64,000 nt of DNA from Tetrastigma voinierianum (taxonomy: Eukaryota > Streptophyta > Magnoliopsida > Vitales > Vitaceae). Made by a program: the position numbers and the translations under genes. Where the stretch lies: contig JAEQBH010000290.1 of NCBI GenBank assembly GCA_016808115.1, forward strand, positions 186,001 through 250,000, given 5' to 3'. Below the pieces are notes generated by a model that was given only the letters and a program-made list of their open reading frames with translations, was not told the DNA's origin and made no database searches. Below, one piece after another: positions 1 to 13,300 of this stretch (the stretch's first letter is position 1; each line of letters begins with the position of its first letter).

Positions 1-177
1 ATCTTCACCCATGTGTTAGTTCTATGATCTCCTACATTCTCATTTTGGATGAAATGGAAATAAGGAGAGAGAGAGATAGATTATTCTTAGAAAGAGCCGA
101 GAGAGTTGCCGGTGTCTGGATAGGAACCGAATGAGTCTCCCTCTTCTCTTGGAAACAAAATAATGGTTGCTTTTTGA

Positions 178-454
178 TGGGACATGAAGTAGGTCCATAT
201 CTAGGCCTAAATAAGATAAGAAGTCCAATTCTAATGATGAATTTTATTACTATTAGTTATTTTTTTAATTATATTTTAGTTTATTTGTTATGATCTAGTT
301 GTCAGCAGTTAGAATTTTATTGATCTTTATAAATAGCGCGCATGTTATTATTTTTGACGGACTTGATTAATATTAAAAAACTTGAGAACTCCGTTCTATT
401 TATTTTATTCGCTTTCTTTTTAATTTTATTATCCTTCGTAGCCGAGCTACATCA
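178..454 (+). repeat. Left LTR of the short LTR element
   Basis: Direct repeat of 1305-1564. Shared blocks include the stretch around GGTCCATATCTAGGCCTAA at the start, the TTTTTGACGGACTTGATTAAT block near 351-370, and the TTCTATTTATTTTATT block near 395. A TATAAATAG box at 330-338 fits an LTR promoter. Confidence 0.75.
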
Positions 455-1304
455 ATTTGGTATAAAAATATAACTTCGATCCAAGATAAAGTTATTTCCC
501 GACAAATCCATCTCCACCATCACAGGCCATCGACAATCTTTTTCTGGCATCCAAACCCACCTCTGGAAGTTTCAAGTACAATGCCGCCCTTCTTGCGCCA
601 GTCCTCCACTAGCTTCGGATTCAAAGCCATATTGGTTGGTGTGACTGATCTTATTGCTAGCACCAAATTTCATCAAGATTTCCAAAATTTCGTGCTAGCC
701 AAGTGACGTGATCATCCAAGATTTCCAATATCTTCATCAATTCTTTGAACTTGCGAACTTCATGCTAGCAAAATTTATGACATGATGTTTTGCTTCTGGA
801 GTTTAGAAAACCCACTAAGCAATTAGTCGACTCTCGGATCAATGCTAATTTAAACATTCGGATCAGTGATCAAACGGGGATTCAAGGAGGTGTAACCGGC
901 CTTCTAATCCATGCAATTTGTGGCCTAGAGTTGGACAAATCTTGGCTCGGATGAGAGATCTTGTTGCATTGTGTTATTTGATTCCCTTGCCATCACGCTA
1001 AGGAATCATAGGCGTCTTAAAGGTTCTAGCCCGGGTGTGTGCAGGAATTGAAGCTAGCGAGTGCACCCGCAGCCAGCCGTTACGATTATTCTAAGGAGGC
1101 GGTGGATATTATCGCAATGATAAGTTCGTGACTTAGGAGATGAGGTGGGTTCGTCGTTCGCTTGTCAGTGGCGTAGTCGTCACAATTTTTAATTAACTCT
1201 TTGGATCTTAGGGGATGATGTAGTCGTCTGGATTCTTCGTTGTTGGATTGCTACCTTTCCTTTCACTCTTCGAAGTCGAGTTCTTTTCAACCCGGAGGGA
1301 ATAA

Positions 1305-1564
1305 TGGGGTATGGAGTAGGCCCATATCTAGGCCTAAGCGAGATAGGAAGTCCAAGTCTAATGATGAATTTTATTACTATTAGTTATTTATTTAATTATA
1401 TTTTTAGATTTATTTATTAAGATTTTCTATTGATGCCTATAAATAGCACCTTATGTTATTATTTTTGACGGACTTGATTAATATTGAAAAACATGAGAAC
1501 TTCGTTCTATTTATTTTATTTGCTTTCTTTTTAATTTTATTGTGCCGTGTGAGAATTTATATCA
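1305..1564 (+). repeat. Right LTR of the short LTR element
   Basis: Second copy of the repeat at 178-454, with scattered substitutions and small indels. It carries the same TATAAATAG box (1438-1446). It is preceded directly by the purine-rich plus-strand primer. Confidence 0.75.
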
Positions 1565-3425
1565 ACTGAGTCATCCACCAAATTCTGCCACGAATCGAGA
1601 GGCTTACAGGCCATTCTACAGCGCCACTCTTCTACTTAGCAAAGATAGAGATGCAGAAGAGCCCCACTTCTTTGATATAATCGCCTTAAGATGAGTATAT
1701 GCCTCGTGGATATAATCCGTCAAATTCAATTAAGATTAAACCCTAAACAAAAAATAAAACCCTAATTAAAAGAGAGGAGAGAAAATAAGTGATGTCATCC
1801 ACCTTGGAACCAATTCTGAAGAAAAAATCCTAATAAATGGGATGAGAGAGTAAGGAAAAGGAGAGAAGGACAAGGAAGGACACAGAGACATGAAAGAGGT
1901 GAGAAATATGCGACTTGAAGCAACCTCTTGAAATAACCTAAAGCATGCATTACTGCTGCGAGTAACATTCTATGGGGGATATGAGAAGCTTCTCAACTCA
2001 TTCCTTGAAGCACTCCTCTTCTAAAAACACACCGAATATAAAGCATCTGTGACTTGATATAGATACTCATATTATAACGAAATATTCTCAGTAGCAGATA
2101 TAGAACAGCGAGACCTTCAACTGAAGGCTTGCCTTATGATGGGTGTGTTCGAATTAAAGAAAATGTTCTAAAAATACAAATAGCCAAACATCTGACTAAA
2201 TTAAAAGATAAAACGATAAAAGTTCGATTAAGCTTGATTGAAGTTCGAAGTTAAATATTCGTAAGTGTTCATTTGTAGGAAAATTTATTTGTGCATCAGC
2301 GCCTCCCGTGTTCACGAGCACATTCAGGCTTGGATTCATGGCTGGTTAACGAGCTGATGCGGCTGTTCTTAGGCGACGGCCGAGTTGAGGGGAGTCTTTG
2401 AACAGGCTTATTAAGCTACAGTCTTAAAATTATTTTGGACTCGCTCGTTAGCAATAAGCAGTTCGACGAGCTTAGCAGTAGAGCGTAGAGCCGACTGCGA
2501 GTAGGTCATTTCGATTCTGACCTTGCGAAGACAAGTGGCCATAGCGAAGAAATCACGGTTGGGTTTTTTAGAATATTATTAATTAATTAAGCATTCTCAA
2601 AAAATAAAAATATCATTACTGATTAAACATTAGGATAATTCCAAAATCAGGAGATGTTTTGCCACGTTGGAGGCCATACAGGCTCGGGTTCTAATTTGGC
2701 ATCTCCAAGGCTAGATATGCAATTTAAATTAAAGTTACTATATTTAAAAATTAACTTTTAAAGTTCAGTATTAAAATGCAATGGTTGTCAAAGTTCAGGA
2801 TTATTATTATAATTTTCCCTAAATATAAAACTTTAAAATCACTATAAAATTTTCAAAATGTTATTTTTACAATAATATGTTGGCAAAAACAATAGTAGAC
2901 TGTTCTGGTAAAATTTTAGAAGTTTTACTATCATAAAAGAATAAATACAAAAAACCTTACCACTTTTTTAGTGTTCAAAGATGGACTTGGTTTTTCTGAT
3001 CAAAAGAATCTAGTAAAAAACATTGAATGTCATGGTTTAGTTAATTAATTATTTAACTGTGTATTAGGAGCTATTTAGCTTTGAGATCTGGATTAGTAGA
3101 TGGATTTAATGGTTTGCTCAACATTGAAAAACTTCCAATTAATTAATTCTTTCAATGTTCTCCACAGTGATTTCATATGTTATATATCGAAACTATTTTT
3201 GCGATAATATCGGGAAATTTTGGGAACATTATGACACTATAGATGAAATGCAGCATCTCCAAATTTATTTATCCCATCAAATAGAAGAATTATGAAGAAA
3301 AGACACTAAATAAAGAATGACAATTATTTTGTATTATAGATTTGTATTTACACAACTTTCAATTATCAATTTTTAAAAGGAAATCATGGACCAAATGAAT
3401 CTAGTTGAATAATAATTACAATTTT
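1565..3425. other. Intergenic, AT-rich, no gene seen
   Basis: No open frame over 60 codons and no recognisable domain. A CpG-richer patch at about 2280-2560 repeats short words such as GAGC, TTCGA and CGAG. It looks like an eroded transposon fossil, but no ends or target duplication can be defined. The rest is featureless AT-rich sequence. Confidence 0.6.
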
Positions 3426-3559
3426 TATTTATTCAGAAAACTAGCTTGACCAATTTTGTTTCTTCAATTGGTTTTTCTGCAGGCCTCTCTACCTTTGATA
3501 TAAAATCTTTTTCGATTCCCCTTGAAAATTTCCACCTAAAGGCCAATAAAACCCCAATT

Positions 3560-3600
3560 GAGAGAGAGAGAGAGAGCGGGAGAGAAGGAGAGAGAGAGAA
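3560..3600. repeat. GA microsatellite downstream of SMG9
   Basis: About 40 bp of imperfect (AG)n read on the plus strand, which is CT on the SMG9 coding strand. It lies about 580 bp beyond the SMG9 stop codon, in or just past the 3' untranslated region. It produces false open frames on both strands. Confidence 0.85.
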
Positions 3601-4175
3601 CCATGCATGCAAGATGTTAATATCACTATTTCTCCTACACTGGAGGAAAACAAAAAAAAACAAAATCCAAAAAAATACAAGAATTAATTTACCAGTCAAT
3701 CAACCTTGAAATCTGAGGTTCTAGCAGTGGATGAAATACAAAAAGCAACAAAGATGCCAAAAATGAACCTCTTCTTTACCTCCCTGTTTTTCCTCCCAAC
3801 CCGAAAAAGGAAAAAAAGAGGATCTTTTAAACATTCAAGCCTTCCTTGCATTCCTTCCTAGTTCTCTCTTGTTTCTGGAAAAAGAAAGGGGGAGCACATT
3901 TGAGATTATTACTAAAACCAGCTTACCTTGATTACGTGCCTTTCCAACAACAGAAAAACAGAGAATAGTTAATTATATATTACAACAATCATTTTCTTCA
4001 ATAAGTAAAAGGGATTATTAACCCAATAAAAAAGACTAAAAGGAAAGAAATGATACATGACACTAGTGTGAATAATTTACAGGATCAAGCTAAGCTAACT
4101 TATCATTGGAACAGTCATCGTGATCATCTTTTGCTTCCTTTTGGCACAAGCAAATGGAGAAAGAATCAAGGGTTT

Positions 4176-4328
4176 TTACCTTCTGAACATACCAGAACTC
4201 TGAAGCGTTTTGCAGTACTCAGCAATGATAGGAGAGCTCTTCACTAGTTCCCATATCTTAGCAGAGTTCTTCAGCCAGTCACGTTCTGATATGGTCCTTG
4301 CAAAAGATGGGCAGTTCATGGACAGAAC
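4176..4328 (-). CDS. SMG9: SMG9 exon 8 and stop codon
   Basis: Acceptor CATCAG, then VLSMNCPSFARTISERDW through TLQSSGMFRR and TAA at 4178-4176. The GMFRR end is typical of plant SMG9-like proteins. Intron 7 is only 92 bp. Confidence 0.93.
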   Translation of the reverse strand, partial: VLSMNCPSFARTISERDWLKNSAKIWELVKSSPIIAEYCKTLQSSGMFRR

Positions 4329-7300
4329 CTGATGAGGTAACACGAATAAGAGTAATAGAAGATTGAAAGAAAGTTTTTGTGTATTATGCATTTATGTAAT
4401 TATGGATATTGGAGAAAGACCTGATCCCGTAATTTCCAAAGCATACAGGTATAGCTTTCATACTGAGCTCTTGGGGCATCGACTTTACTCTTACATGGGA
4501 TTAAAAATAAATTTGGCCATGTTGAATCCAAATCAGTACTTGGCATATTAGCAGGCACAGAAGAAACAGGATGCTCCTTGATTGTGTTTCCACATTTTGG
4601 TTTCACAAATGTAGAGTTGAAAAATTGAGTGAGTGCCTTCCTCATATGAACAAAATTACATGGAGTGACATCTTGATCTCGCAGTCTACAAACAGTAACA
4701 ACGTGTAGATTACTGGTGTTTGTACAGTTATGATGCATAAAAAATAGAAGGGAAGAGGCTACAAACTTTTATGCTAACAAATAAATCAATCTAGACAACA
4801 AAAGAACCATCCTTCAGCTGGTTATGAATCAAGCCGTTAGCAAGCCAAACAATAAACAATTGAATTTAATTTTACAAGAAAACCATTTGCCACCAGCCAT
4901 TTGTTGCCTAGTGATACTTTCTCCCTTCCTACTAGAGGACTTCAAGGAAACATTAGTGAAGCTCCTAATATCACAATACAGACGGTAATGGTAATGAATG
5001 GTAAGTGAAATTATGCAAATTCATAACAGTACATTACTCAAGGCAATGATGTGAAAACAACTATTATGTCAAAAAAGGCTCCATTGGTATTCGCTGTGGG
5101 ATTAAACTCACCATCTAAGCAAACTTAGAAATATACTTCATCCACCACTTTCAGGAAGAAGCAGTGAGCATAACAATGTACAATTTAAGTGAAGGAACTA
5201 CCAACACAAAGAACATGGACAGAATAGTGGCCAGGCATATCAACTTAGGAATTTGAGGTTATAAAGCATATATCTTTAACATCTGACATCTAAACAGATA
5301 GAATATAGATCTTGTGTGTGTGTGTGCACACAGGAGCACAACATGAGTTATATATTAAGAGGAAAAACATTGAAGAGATTAGGGATGCCATTTTTGTTGA
5401 TGAAAATCCAATTAATTCATTAGAAATATATGCTTCTATTTAGTATAAATGAAAAGACTTGGAATTTGAAAAAATCAATATTCATGATGATTCAATACTC
5501 ATGAAGCAAGAGATGAAATGACACCAAAACGAAACCCCTAAAAGAATGTCATGATTCACAGGAGAAAATAATCCATGAACCATCTTCAATAATAAATATA
5601 GCCTTGAGCCTTAAAATATGGATAAGATTCTAGAGGCACAAAGGATTTGCAAGGTCACTCCAAAGTATAACAGTTTGGAGGAGAAATTCTTAGAAGTTAT
5701 TAATAGTATGTACTCCTGATGGCAAGACCAAAGGGAGATGCTTTATTCTATGTAGGAGGGATGAGGAAATAGAGAATCACCACGTGATCCTCTGTCTAGT
5801 CACTTGTAAGTTGTGGTCTTTGGTATTTTCTTTTATGGGTGCTTCTTTGGTCTATAAAAAAGGTGGTCCTCAGCATGGATGACCTAGCATGAAAAAAAGG
5901 ATAATATCATGCAAGACTATCCCTTTTGTGCAGTCTGGTGCATTTTGAAAGAGAGGAATAGGATGACTTTTTGAGGGGAGTGGCACTATTTTGTCAAGCT
6001 CAAAGAAGTTTTGTTACACTTATTACATGGGTGCCCCTAAAGACAAGAGGTTCCCCGCTCCATAGTACTTTTGGGTTGCCTCCCCCAAATAATGGAGTGG
6101 AGTCTTTTCTTTGTATTTTTCCTGTATCCTGCATATTCTAGTTATATTTTACATGGAATGGCCCCCTTTGGCCCTAATTTAGTTTCTTTACTTACGAAAT
6201 AACTTTCAAAATATTACAATGTGTAAATTGATGATAGATATAGAAATATTGCAAGTTTTACGATATATGCACAACTAACTGATTGATATTTGTTACCTCT
6301 AGCCTTGTCTTTCACATTCTTCTTAATATTTTATTTCTGGGGATTATCTATCTTTGGTAAATGGAATATTGATATTGGATTACTCACTTTGTATGGACAA
6401 AAATGGGAGCTGCCAAGTATTCTTCTCCACCTTCCAGAACTTTATCTTTGCCTTCTTTATCAGGCCCCAAATTAGAGTTTTGTGAATGGGAAAGAGTTGA
6501 TGATGATGGATCAGGTATACTGTGTTTTAACAAGTCAACCTGCAGAAGTATAAATATGGCATTGTAAAATTATTTGCATAGGTCAAGATTTTGAGTTTCA
6601 AATGAAAAACCCTTAAAGTCCCACAAAAGATTTCCATTAATTAAGGAAAACCCAGCAGAAATAAAAAGAGCTCATTCAGTGGTATGGATAACTAAGATTA
6701 TTTTACTCAGCAGTATATGATATTAATGCATGATATCCTACAATCTTAAGTCACAGTCAAGAAAATAATAAAACTGATGAATAATTCTTCCTTCAAAATT
6801 TTACATGCTACTCTCCCTCCAAATGGTCTAAACAAACACAGTGGAGCAACCTTCCATCAAATGTATAAAACATCTAATAAGATACATGCAACTAATACAC
6901 CAAAACTCTGTTTTGTTATATAGGAAAGGTCAATACTCGATAGACAAGAAAAAGAATCCAGGGCAATTTTCTCTATTGAATCATAAGTTATCTGGACTTT
7001 TTCTAATACCCTACTCTACATCAATTGCTTGATTTCTATTGTCTTTGTAACACCTTCAACTTAATATCTATTTCTATGAAATGACCCTATTTTTAAGCTA
7101 TAATAACACGAATTCTAGTCCATGAATTAACCCGAACGACATGGACTTAACATATACATCCAAACCCAAAATGTAATTTAAGAGGCAGAAGTAGATAATC
7201 CCCCTTAAACAGTTGAAAATTTTGAAATCCTTTAGTGGTTTGTGGTAAGTTATAGGAATGAAAGCCATAGCAGCTCATAGCTCATAATCAATCAATAAAG

Positions 7301-10300
7301 TTCTGATGAGGAATGAACAATATGCAGCAATCAAGAAGAAATAAATACCGTCAACATCAAGCGCCACATGTTAATATCATGTACTCCGTCTGATATCACC
7401 AGCACAATATGGCAAATGGATGCTAGGAGAACACCAAGCTAGAAGGATTCCTTGCAGCAACCCAGAAAGGATAAATCATTAGGTGTTCCACTTATAAGAA
7501 ATTGTGAGGTTTGCTTGCTGCACCCCAGAAATAGACTTTAAAAAAAATGACAATTGGAGAAAATAAGAATAAAATAAAAAAAAGCCTAGCATGCATCCCC
7601 TGCTTTATGAAGATAGAATCTTTTACCATTCAAAATAAAGTCGTCAAATGTCACAGTAAATGGCTAACATTAAGAACCGTAGAACTTGTAGAAAGTTTGT
7701 GAATTTTTTCAACAAGAATGAAATTATCACACATCTTAATCTTTGAATTACCTGTATACCCATAAGTTCATGAGCCAACTCGGACGATAGAGATTCTCCG
7801 CCTAAAACGGAAATTGTAGATGAGCCATCAGGCCTCATCATCTCAGCTAAAACAGAAGGACTAAACACAGGCTGCAAGACAACAAACAGCATTAACGCTT
7901 CCATATGCATGGAAGGGAGTGCAAGGCAAGGGAGGAAAGAGAGAACACACACTTAAAATGGCCATGTAACAGAGAAAAACTAATACTTGAAAAGGGAAGG
8001 ATCACAGTTACTTCCACTCTGGTTTTTTGGCAAACAGATAACCCTTCCTGATATTTTCAAAATTACATTTTTTTTTTATAGGTAAGAGTAACTCGTAAAA
8101 AGGCGCTGAAATTGTGCCAAAGAGGTATACAAGAAGAGAAATACTCACCCCCTCAATTTGTTCAAAAAACGAAAGAGAACAACGCTATACAAAGCACCCC
8201 CTCAATCATTTACAACTCACCCAATCAATGATCTATAGATAATTTGGTCTCTAACCACAACAAAAAAACAAGCAAAGATTTAAGCTTCTGTCTGGCCAGC
8301 ACATCATCCCGAAACACAATTCTATTCCTAGCCTTCCACACTATCCAAAACAAGCAAGAAGGAGCTGCTAGCCAAACTTTCTTCTTTTTCCAACAAAAGT
8401 ACCCCTCCAGCTCAAAAGCAACTCCCGTGCTTAACTTGACATCACCCAAGTGGTACCAAATAGAGTAAACAATAGATCCCAGAGCAATCTAGTCTTAGTG
8501 CAATGGAGGTGAAGGTGATCCATAGACTCACTCTGATTGCACAGGTAACACTTATTGGCTAGGGAAAGATCCCTTCTCTGGAACGGATCAAGGATCAAAA
8601 TCTTCCCCCAAACTGCCTCTCAAGTGAAGAAACTGATCTTTGGTTGCATACAGGAAAAGTCTCATTAAGACTAGGTTGAAGAGCCTTGATCATGGACTTC
8701 ATAGAGAAAATCCCATTTTTAGTCAACATCCATCTCGCCTCATATTTTCAAAATTACATTAACCATTAAGCTGTATTGAATATTGCTAAAACCTTTCTCA
8801 GCTTCAAATTCAGCAACAACAAATGCTAAGAATAATAATTTCAGAAACAAGTTTTTACCCTTTTTAATTACTGCCTTCAAAAACAGAATACCATGCCCCT
8901 GCTCATCAAATTCTAAAAGGACAAAGAAAGGAAAAGAGGCTTTTATCCATTCAACTTGCTTTCTCAAAAGGAAATAACACTATGTCCTTAGTTATCTAAT
9001 TTCAGAGGGCAAAACCAGGAAATATAGTCTTTCTGCTTAGTCACCTAGTCAAATAAGACAAGGTGACCTTTTGGACTCATGTGCTTAATTTTTATTGTTT
9101 GGATTTTATGTTGAAGGATGTAACTTTAGAAACATCATAAAAAGGTGATACATTATGTAAATATTAACAATCTTAAATTTCACATTATGGCCTCTGACAC
9201 AAAATTGACACAGTCCCAACATTTAAGAGCATCCAGGTCCCTTTCAAAACAGATGCCAACATTACTGAGAAAAGAACCAACCCCCAGCAGGCCCCAAAAA
9301 CCAAGTCAATGGAAGGTAGAAAAAAGGAAGAAAAATATGTAGAAGGAAAATTTACTTGAGTTGCACTATATTTTGTGTCTTCAATAAAAAAAAGGTCATC
9401 AACTCATACCACTCTGGATAAATATGTCTTACATAGGAGCTTCGGGCATCTCTCTGAGCAGATAGGTGGCTAGGGTAATAGTCATTATGTTACTCTTTCC
9501 ATTCGTATTTGCCTTAGCTAGCTCAAAGGAGGCATAGGTGGCAGACATGTGGCAGTTAGACTCCTAGATTCTCAAGGAATCTAAATGATTAGGAGATTGG
9601 TATTGTGGAGTAGTTTTGACTTTTTGTTGAGCTTAAGGATGAGAGAGTGATTGCGGGAAGAGAGGATAGGGCATTCTGGTTAGAGTCAAAGACTAGTTCT
9701 TTCTTTGTGCAGTCCCCTTTACTCATGCCTTTAAAATAGAAGTTTTGACCCCTTCCCAAAAGCTACAATATGGAACCCTTAGATTCCACCTAGGGTGTGT
9801 TTCTTTACTTAAGAGGCTTCATGGAATAAAGTTTTGACTTTTGATCGTCTGTAGGGAAGAAGGTGGTCCTTGGAAAAAGGATGTTTGGGTCAGAGGACTC
9901 AAGTTTAATAACATGAGTTGGATTGACAAATCTCATGTTTTTTTTCTGGAAAAGTAAAAAAAGTATATTAGGAAAGAGGTGCTAGTGGAAGAATCTCAGT
10001 GCAAGGCTGCCATGCTCCTCCCTCGGCAAAGGGGAGGTAAGGTTTGGTTTACCTTCGACGCCAAATCCTTTGATATTGAGGTAGAAGAAGTGCCCAAAGG
10101 CTTAAGAGGATGCATCTGGGAGAGAAGAAAAGGTGTTACTTCATGGATCAGATTCGGGGGGCATAGCTTATCCTATCTATTGACGGGTTTAGAAGCACGT
10201 ACTAGAAGCTGATGTATCGGCTTGGGGAAACTTACGGGAAGAGGAGGGGAAGGCGTTCTGTGAGAATAGAAAAAGGCTGTGAGCAAGTGGGAGGTTTATC

Positions 10301-13300
10301 AGATGTTTGGTGAGGATCTAGGGAAAAGCTATAATCGATGTTTCCGGAAGGAAAGGTATAGCTTTGGGGTGCGATCCACTTGAAGAAGCTCAGCGGGAGG
10401 AGAAGCGAGAGGCTGAAGGGAGAAGAGAAGCGGAGGAGAGCGTGAGTACCGCTGCAGGTGTTGAGAGGCGACCCCGCCCGGCTCCTTTGCGAGATCCTCG
10501 AGGCGAGAGATGCCCTTGGAAGGAGGTGTCTGTGTCGAGGTTGGGGAAAGAGAAGTTCGGGAAAGGCTTGACCAATTGGATAGATGTCTATCTCGGAAGA
10601 AGATGGGCTATCTTGTAGTGGAACACCAACGAACCATTCGCTATGGTAAAAATGGGAAGGGGCCTTTGGCTTTTTGAGTTTGAGAGTAAAAAGGAGTGGA
10701 TCACGTGTTGATGTATGGTAGAAGACGATATGGGGCAAACCTGGTTCACTTAAGAAAATGGGGAGAAGATCTGGGTTGCAGTAGCCATGGAAATAAGCAT
10801 GGGTGAGAGTAGTAGGACTTCCAATGCATTTGTGGAGTCGGAAAATTCTGGAAAAAATCAGAGATGTATCTGGTAGTTTTAGTAGTAGATGAAGAACAAC
10901 GAAAATGCTTTCATGCGGCGTGTTAGGTGAGGGGTTCTTGTAAAGTTGAGAGTCAGAACCCCGTCGTTGGTGATGGTAGCGAACAGGTTCGGATGCGTAG
11001 TGGTGGGAGTTTTCTCCCTCTCTAAGGTTAATTTCGAGCCACTGAGCAAGGAGAAACTTGAGCCCACAGGGGCGACGATGGAGAACACTTGTATTGGGAA
11101 GTGAGCACAGGGAAGTGCGATGTAGTCGATTGCAAATGCAGCAAGAGACGTGTGTGAAGCCTTCGATCATGTCAAGCCCGGACCAAGGAGGTCCACAGAT
11201 GATCTTGATTGGCGAGGGCAAGCGGGGCATCAAGTAGAGGCAACGGGTTGGTGACCACTCGAGCCCGTATTAGTCGGGTGGTGGGTGGGTCTTTTGGGCA
11301 GAAGGGTGGACATGGGCCTCAAGGGCCAAACAGAGAACTAGGCCCACTTTAGGACCCCGAGGAGATCTGTGCTTGGTGGGTTTAAAGGAAGAAGAGCTTT
11401 TGGTTCCGGATCCGGTGAGGCCCGATTTCCCGTGTTATGGAGGGCGAATTCGGTAATTTCCTAAGGAGTAAGGGGTTTCAAACTAACCCTTTACGAAATT
11501 TTTAAGGGGTCGGTTTAAGGGAATCCTTATCGAGAAGATACGAGGCAATTTGCATTGGAGGAAGGGGCGGCTAGGCGTGAGAAGGAAGGGAGAGTACCGG
11601 TGACTTAGTCTTCCCGTCGATCTCGGAGACCTTGAGACTTGAGGCTTATTTGGTTGACCGGATTTTAAGCGGGTTTGAGACTTAGGCACCAACGGTTGTT
11701 ACTTCTTTTCTCTCAGGTTCCGGTGGCCGCACCCCGAGGGGGCTCTTGTACCGGGGGTTACATATGCACAGGAGATGTAGCCTTTGAGCGTGGCTGGAGA
11801 ATGAAGTAAGGGGGAGCAGATCAAGGAGGAAGGAGGCGTGGTGGGTTTAGGCGGGCGGGGGATAGAAGAGGCGACTCCATTAGCAGTGGAAGGGTATGAA
11901 AGATGTGAGGGATAATTACGTTGGTAGATTACTTGAATTTATGGGATTTTTCGTGGGTTGGGAGGCGAATTATTGATCTTGTGTGGCAGATGATGGATAA
12001 ATATAATAAAGGATCGAAAAATGGGACGGCGCCGGTGTCTAGAGCGTGAGGCGTGGTGAAGAAGTTGGAGTGCACGATAAACTATGGTGGGCAAAGAAGT
12101 GGGAAAGGCGCAATCAGAGACAGGGGGGATCTTTTGTTAAAGTTAGGATGAAGATTAAAATTTTATCGTGGAATGCAAGAGGGGTGAATAATCCAGAGAA
12201 GAGAAAAGTTATTAAACAATTCATTAGGGATCAGCAGGTGAACTTGGTTTGTCTGCAGGAAACAAAATTGAATGTGTGCCAGGATGGCTTGAAGCCCCAG
12301 GAAATTTAGGAGATTTCGGCCCAGGTCACGGTCGATGCGATAGGGGCTGCGGGGAGGCATTACATTGTTTGGGATAAGAGGGTCTAGAAGTTAAAGCCGA
12401 AGGGCGGTGTGGTCTTCTATCTCTTGTTTTATTCAAGGGCCGAGTTTTCAATGGATCTTCACAGGTGTTTATGGCCCAATGTTGGCCAATTTAAAGGAAA
12501 ACCTATGGGAGGAACTGGTGCCGGTGAGAGGCTTATGGTCATGACCATGGTGTATTGGGGGTGACTTTAATGTTACCATCTCCTGAGTGATGAAAGCGAT
12601 AAGGGAAGCGAGTTACAGGCTATACGTTGTTTCCACGAAGTCATTGATGACACAGGGTGAGGACATGCCACCGCAGGGAGGTCCTTTTTCTTGGAGTGGA
12701 GGCAATAATGGCCAGGTGATGTCTAGGATTGACATGTTCCTAGTTTCGAGGAATTGGGAAAGTTATTTCAGCAGGGTGACCCAAAGTACTCTCCCTAGAC
12801 CGGTCTTAGACCACTTTCCCATTCTATTAGATGGAGGAGGTATCAGATCAAGCCCCTCCCCTTTCTGGTTTGAAACTATGTGGATGAAATCTGAAGGTTT
12901 TAAAGATCTCATTAAAGGGTGGTGCGAAGTTAAAGCTTTAAAGATTCTACTGGGGTTTTATCTGGATGAAAAGCTGAAATGATCTAAAGAGACGAGGTTC
13001 TACAGTTTTTATCTGTTGAAAGCTAAAGGATCTAAAGAGCGAGTGAAGGTGTGGAATAAGGGGTTTTTGGCAGTAATGGAAGCAAGTGAGAGGCGCCTGC
13101 GGTGAGTTCTTTAGGATAGTACGGAAGGAGAGGGAGCTTTCCTTAGAGGAGTCTGGGGAGAGAGTTAAAGCTAGGGATGATTACAAAAGGTGGTCTCTGA
13201 TAGAGGAGGTTTCTTGGAGGCAAAAGTCAAGAGAGTTGTGGCTTAAAGAGGGGGATAGAAACACCGGTTTCTTCCATAAAATGGCCAACTCACATAGAAG

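Larger units (their letters stand above)
178..1564 (+). mobile_element. Short non-coding LTR element (TRIM-like or internally deleted LTR retrotransposon)
   Basis: Two direct repeats of about 270 bp (178-454 and 1305-1564) flank about 850 bp of non-coding DNA. Both repeats start TGGG and end ATCA. Three bases after the left repeat lies TGGTAT, the start of the initiator-Met primer site, although the following bases (AAAAAT) have drifted from CAGAGC. Just before the right repeat is a purine run (1291-1301, CCCGGAGGGAA) of the kind that forms the plus-strand primer in plant Ty3-type elements. These marks put the element on the plus strand. No frame across the interior stays open or resembles gag or pol. 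The 5-bp flanks (TTTGA and ACTGA) agree at only three positions, so no target-site duplication can be claimed. It is either a TRIM-class element or a full element that lost its interior. Confidence 0.72.

Noticed and set aside
2280..2560. GC-richer patch with GAGC/CGAG words, perhaps a transposon or satellite
   Set aside because: No ends, no duplication, no coding trace and no periodicity, so it cannot be classified from the sequence.
3446..3709. Overlapping open frames on both strands downstream of SMG9
   Set aside because: They are produced by the GA/CT microsatellite at 3560-3600 and have low-complexity products.
10232..11233. 333-codon minus-strand open frame, the longest in the window
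   Set aside because: It is antisense to the LINE ORF1 region and has no domain or family resemblance. The high GC and purine bias of the sense strand explain the lack of stops.
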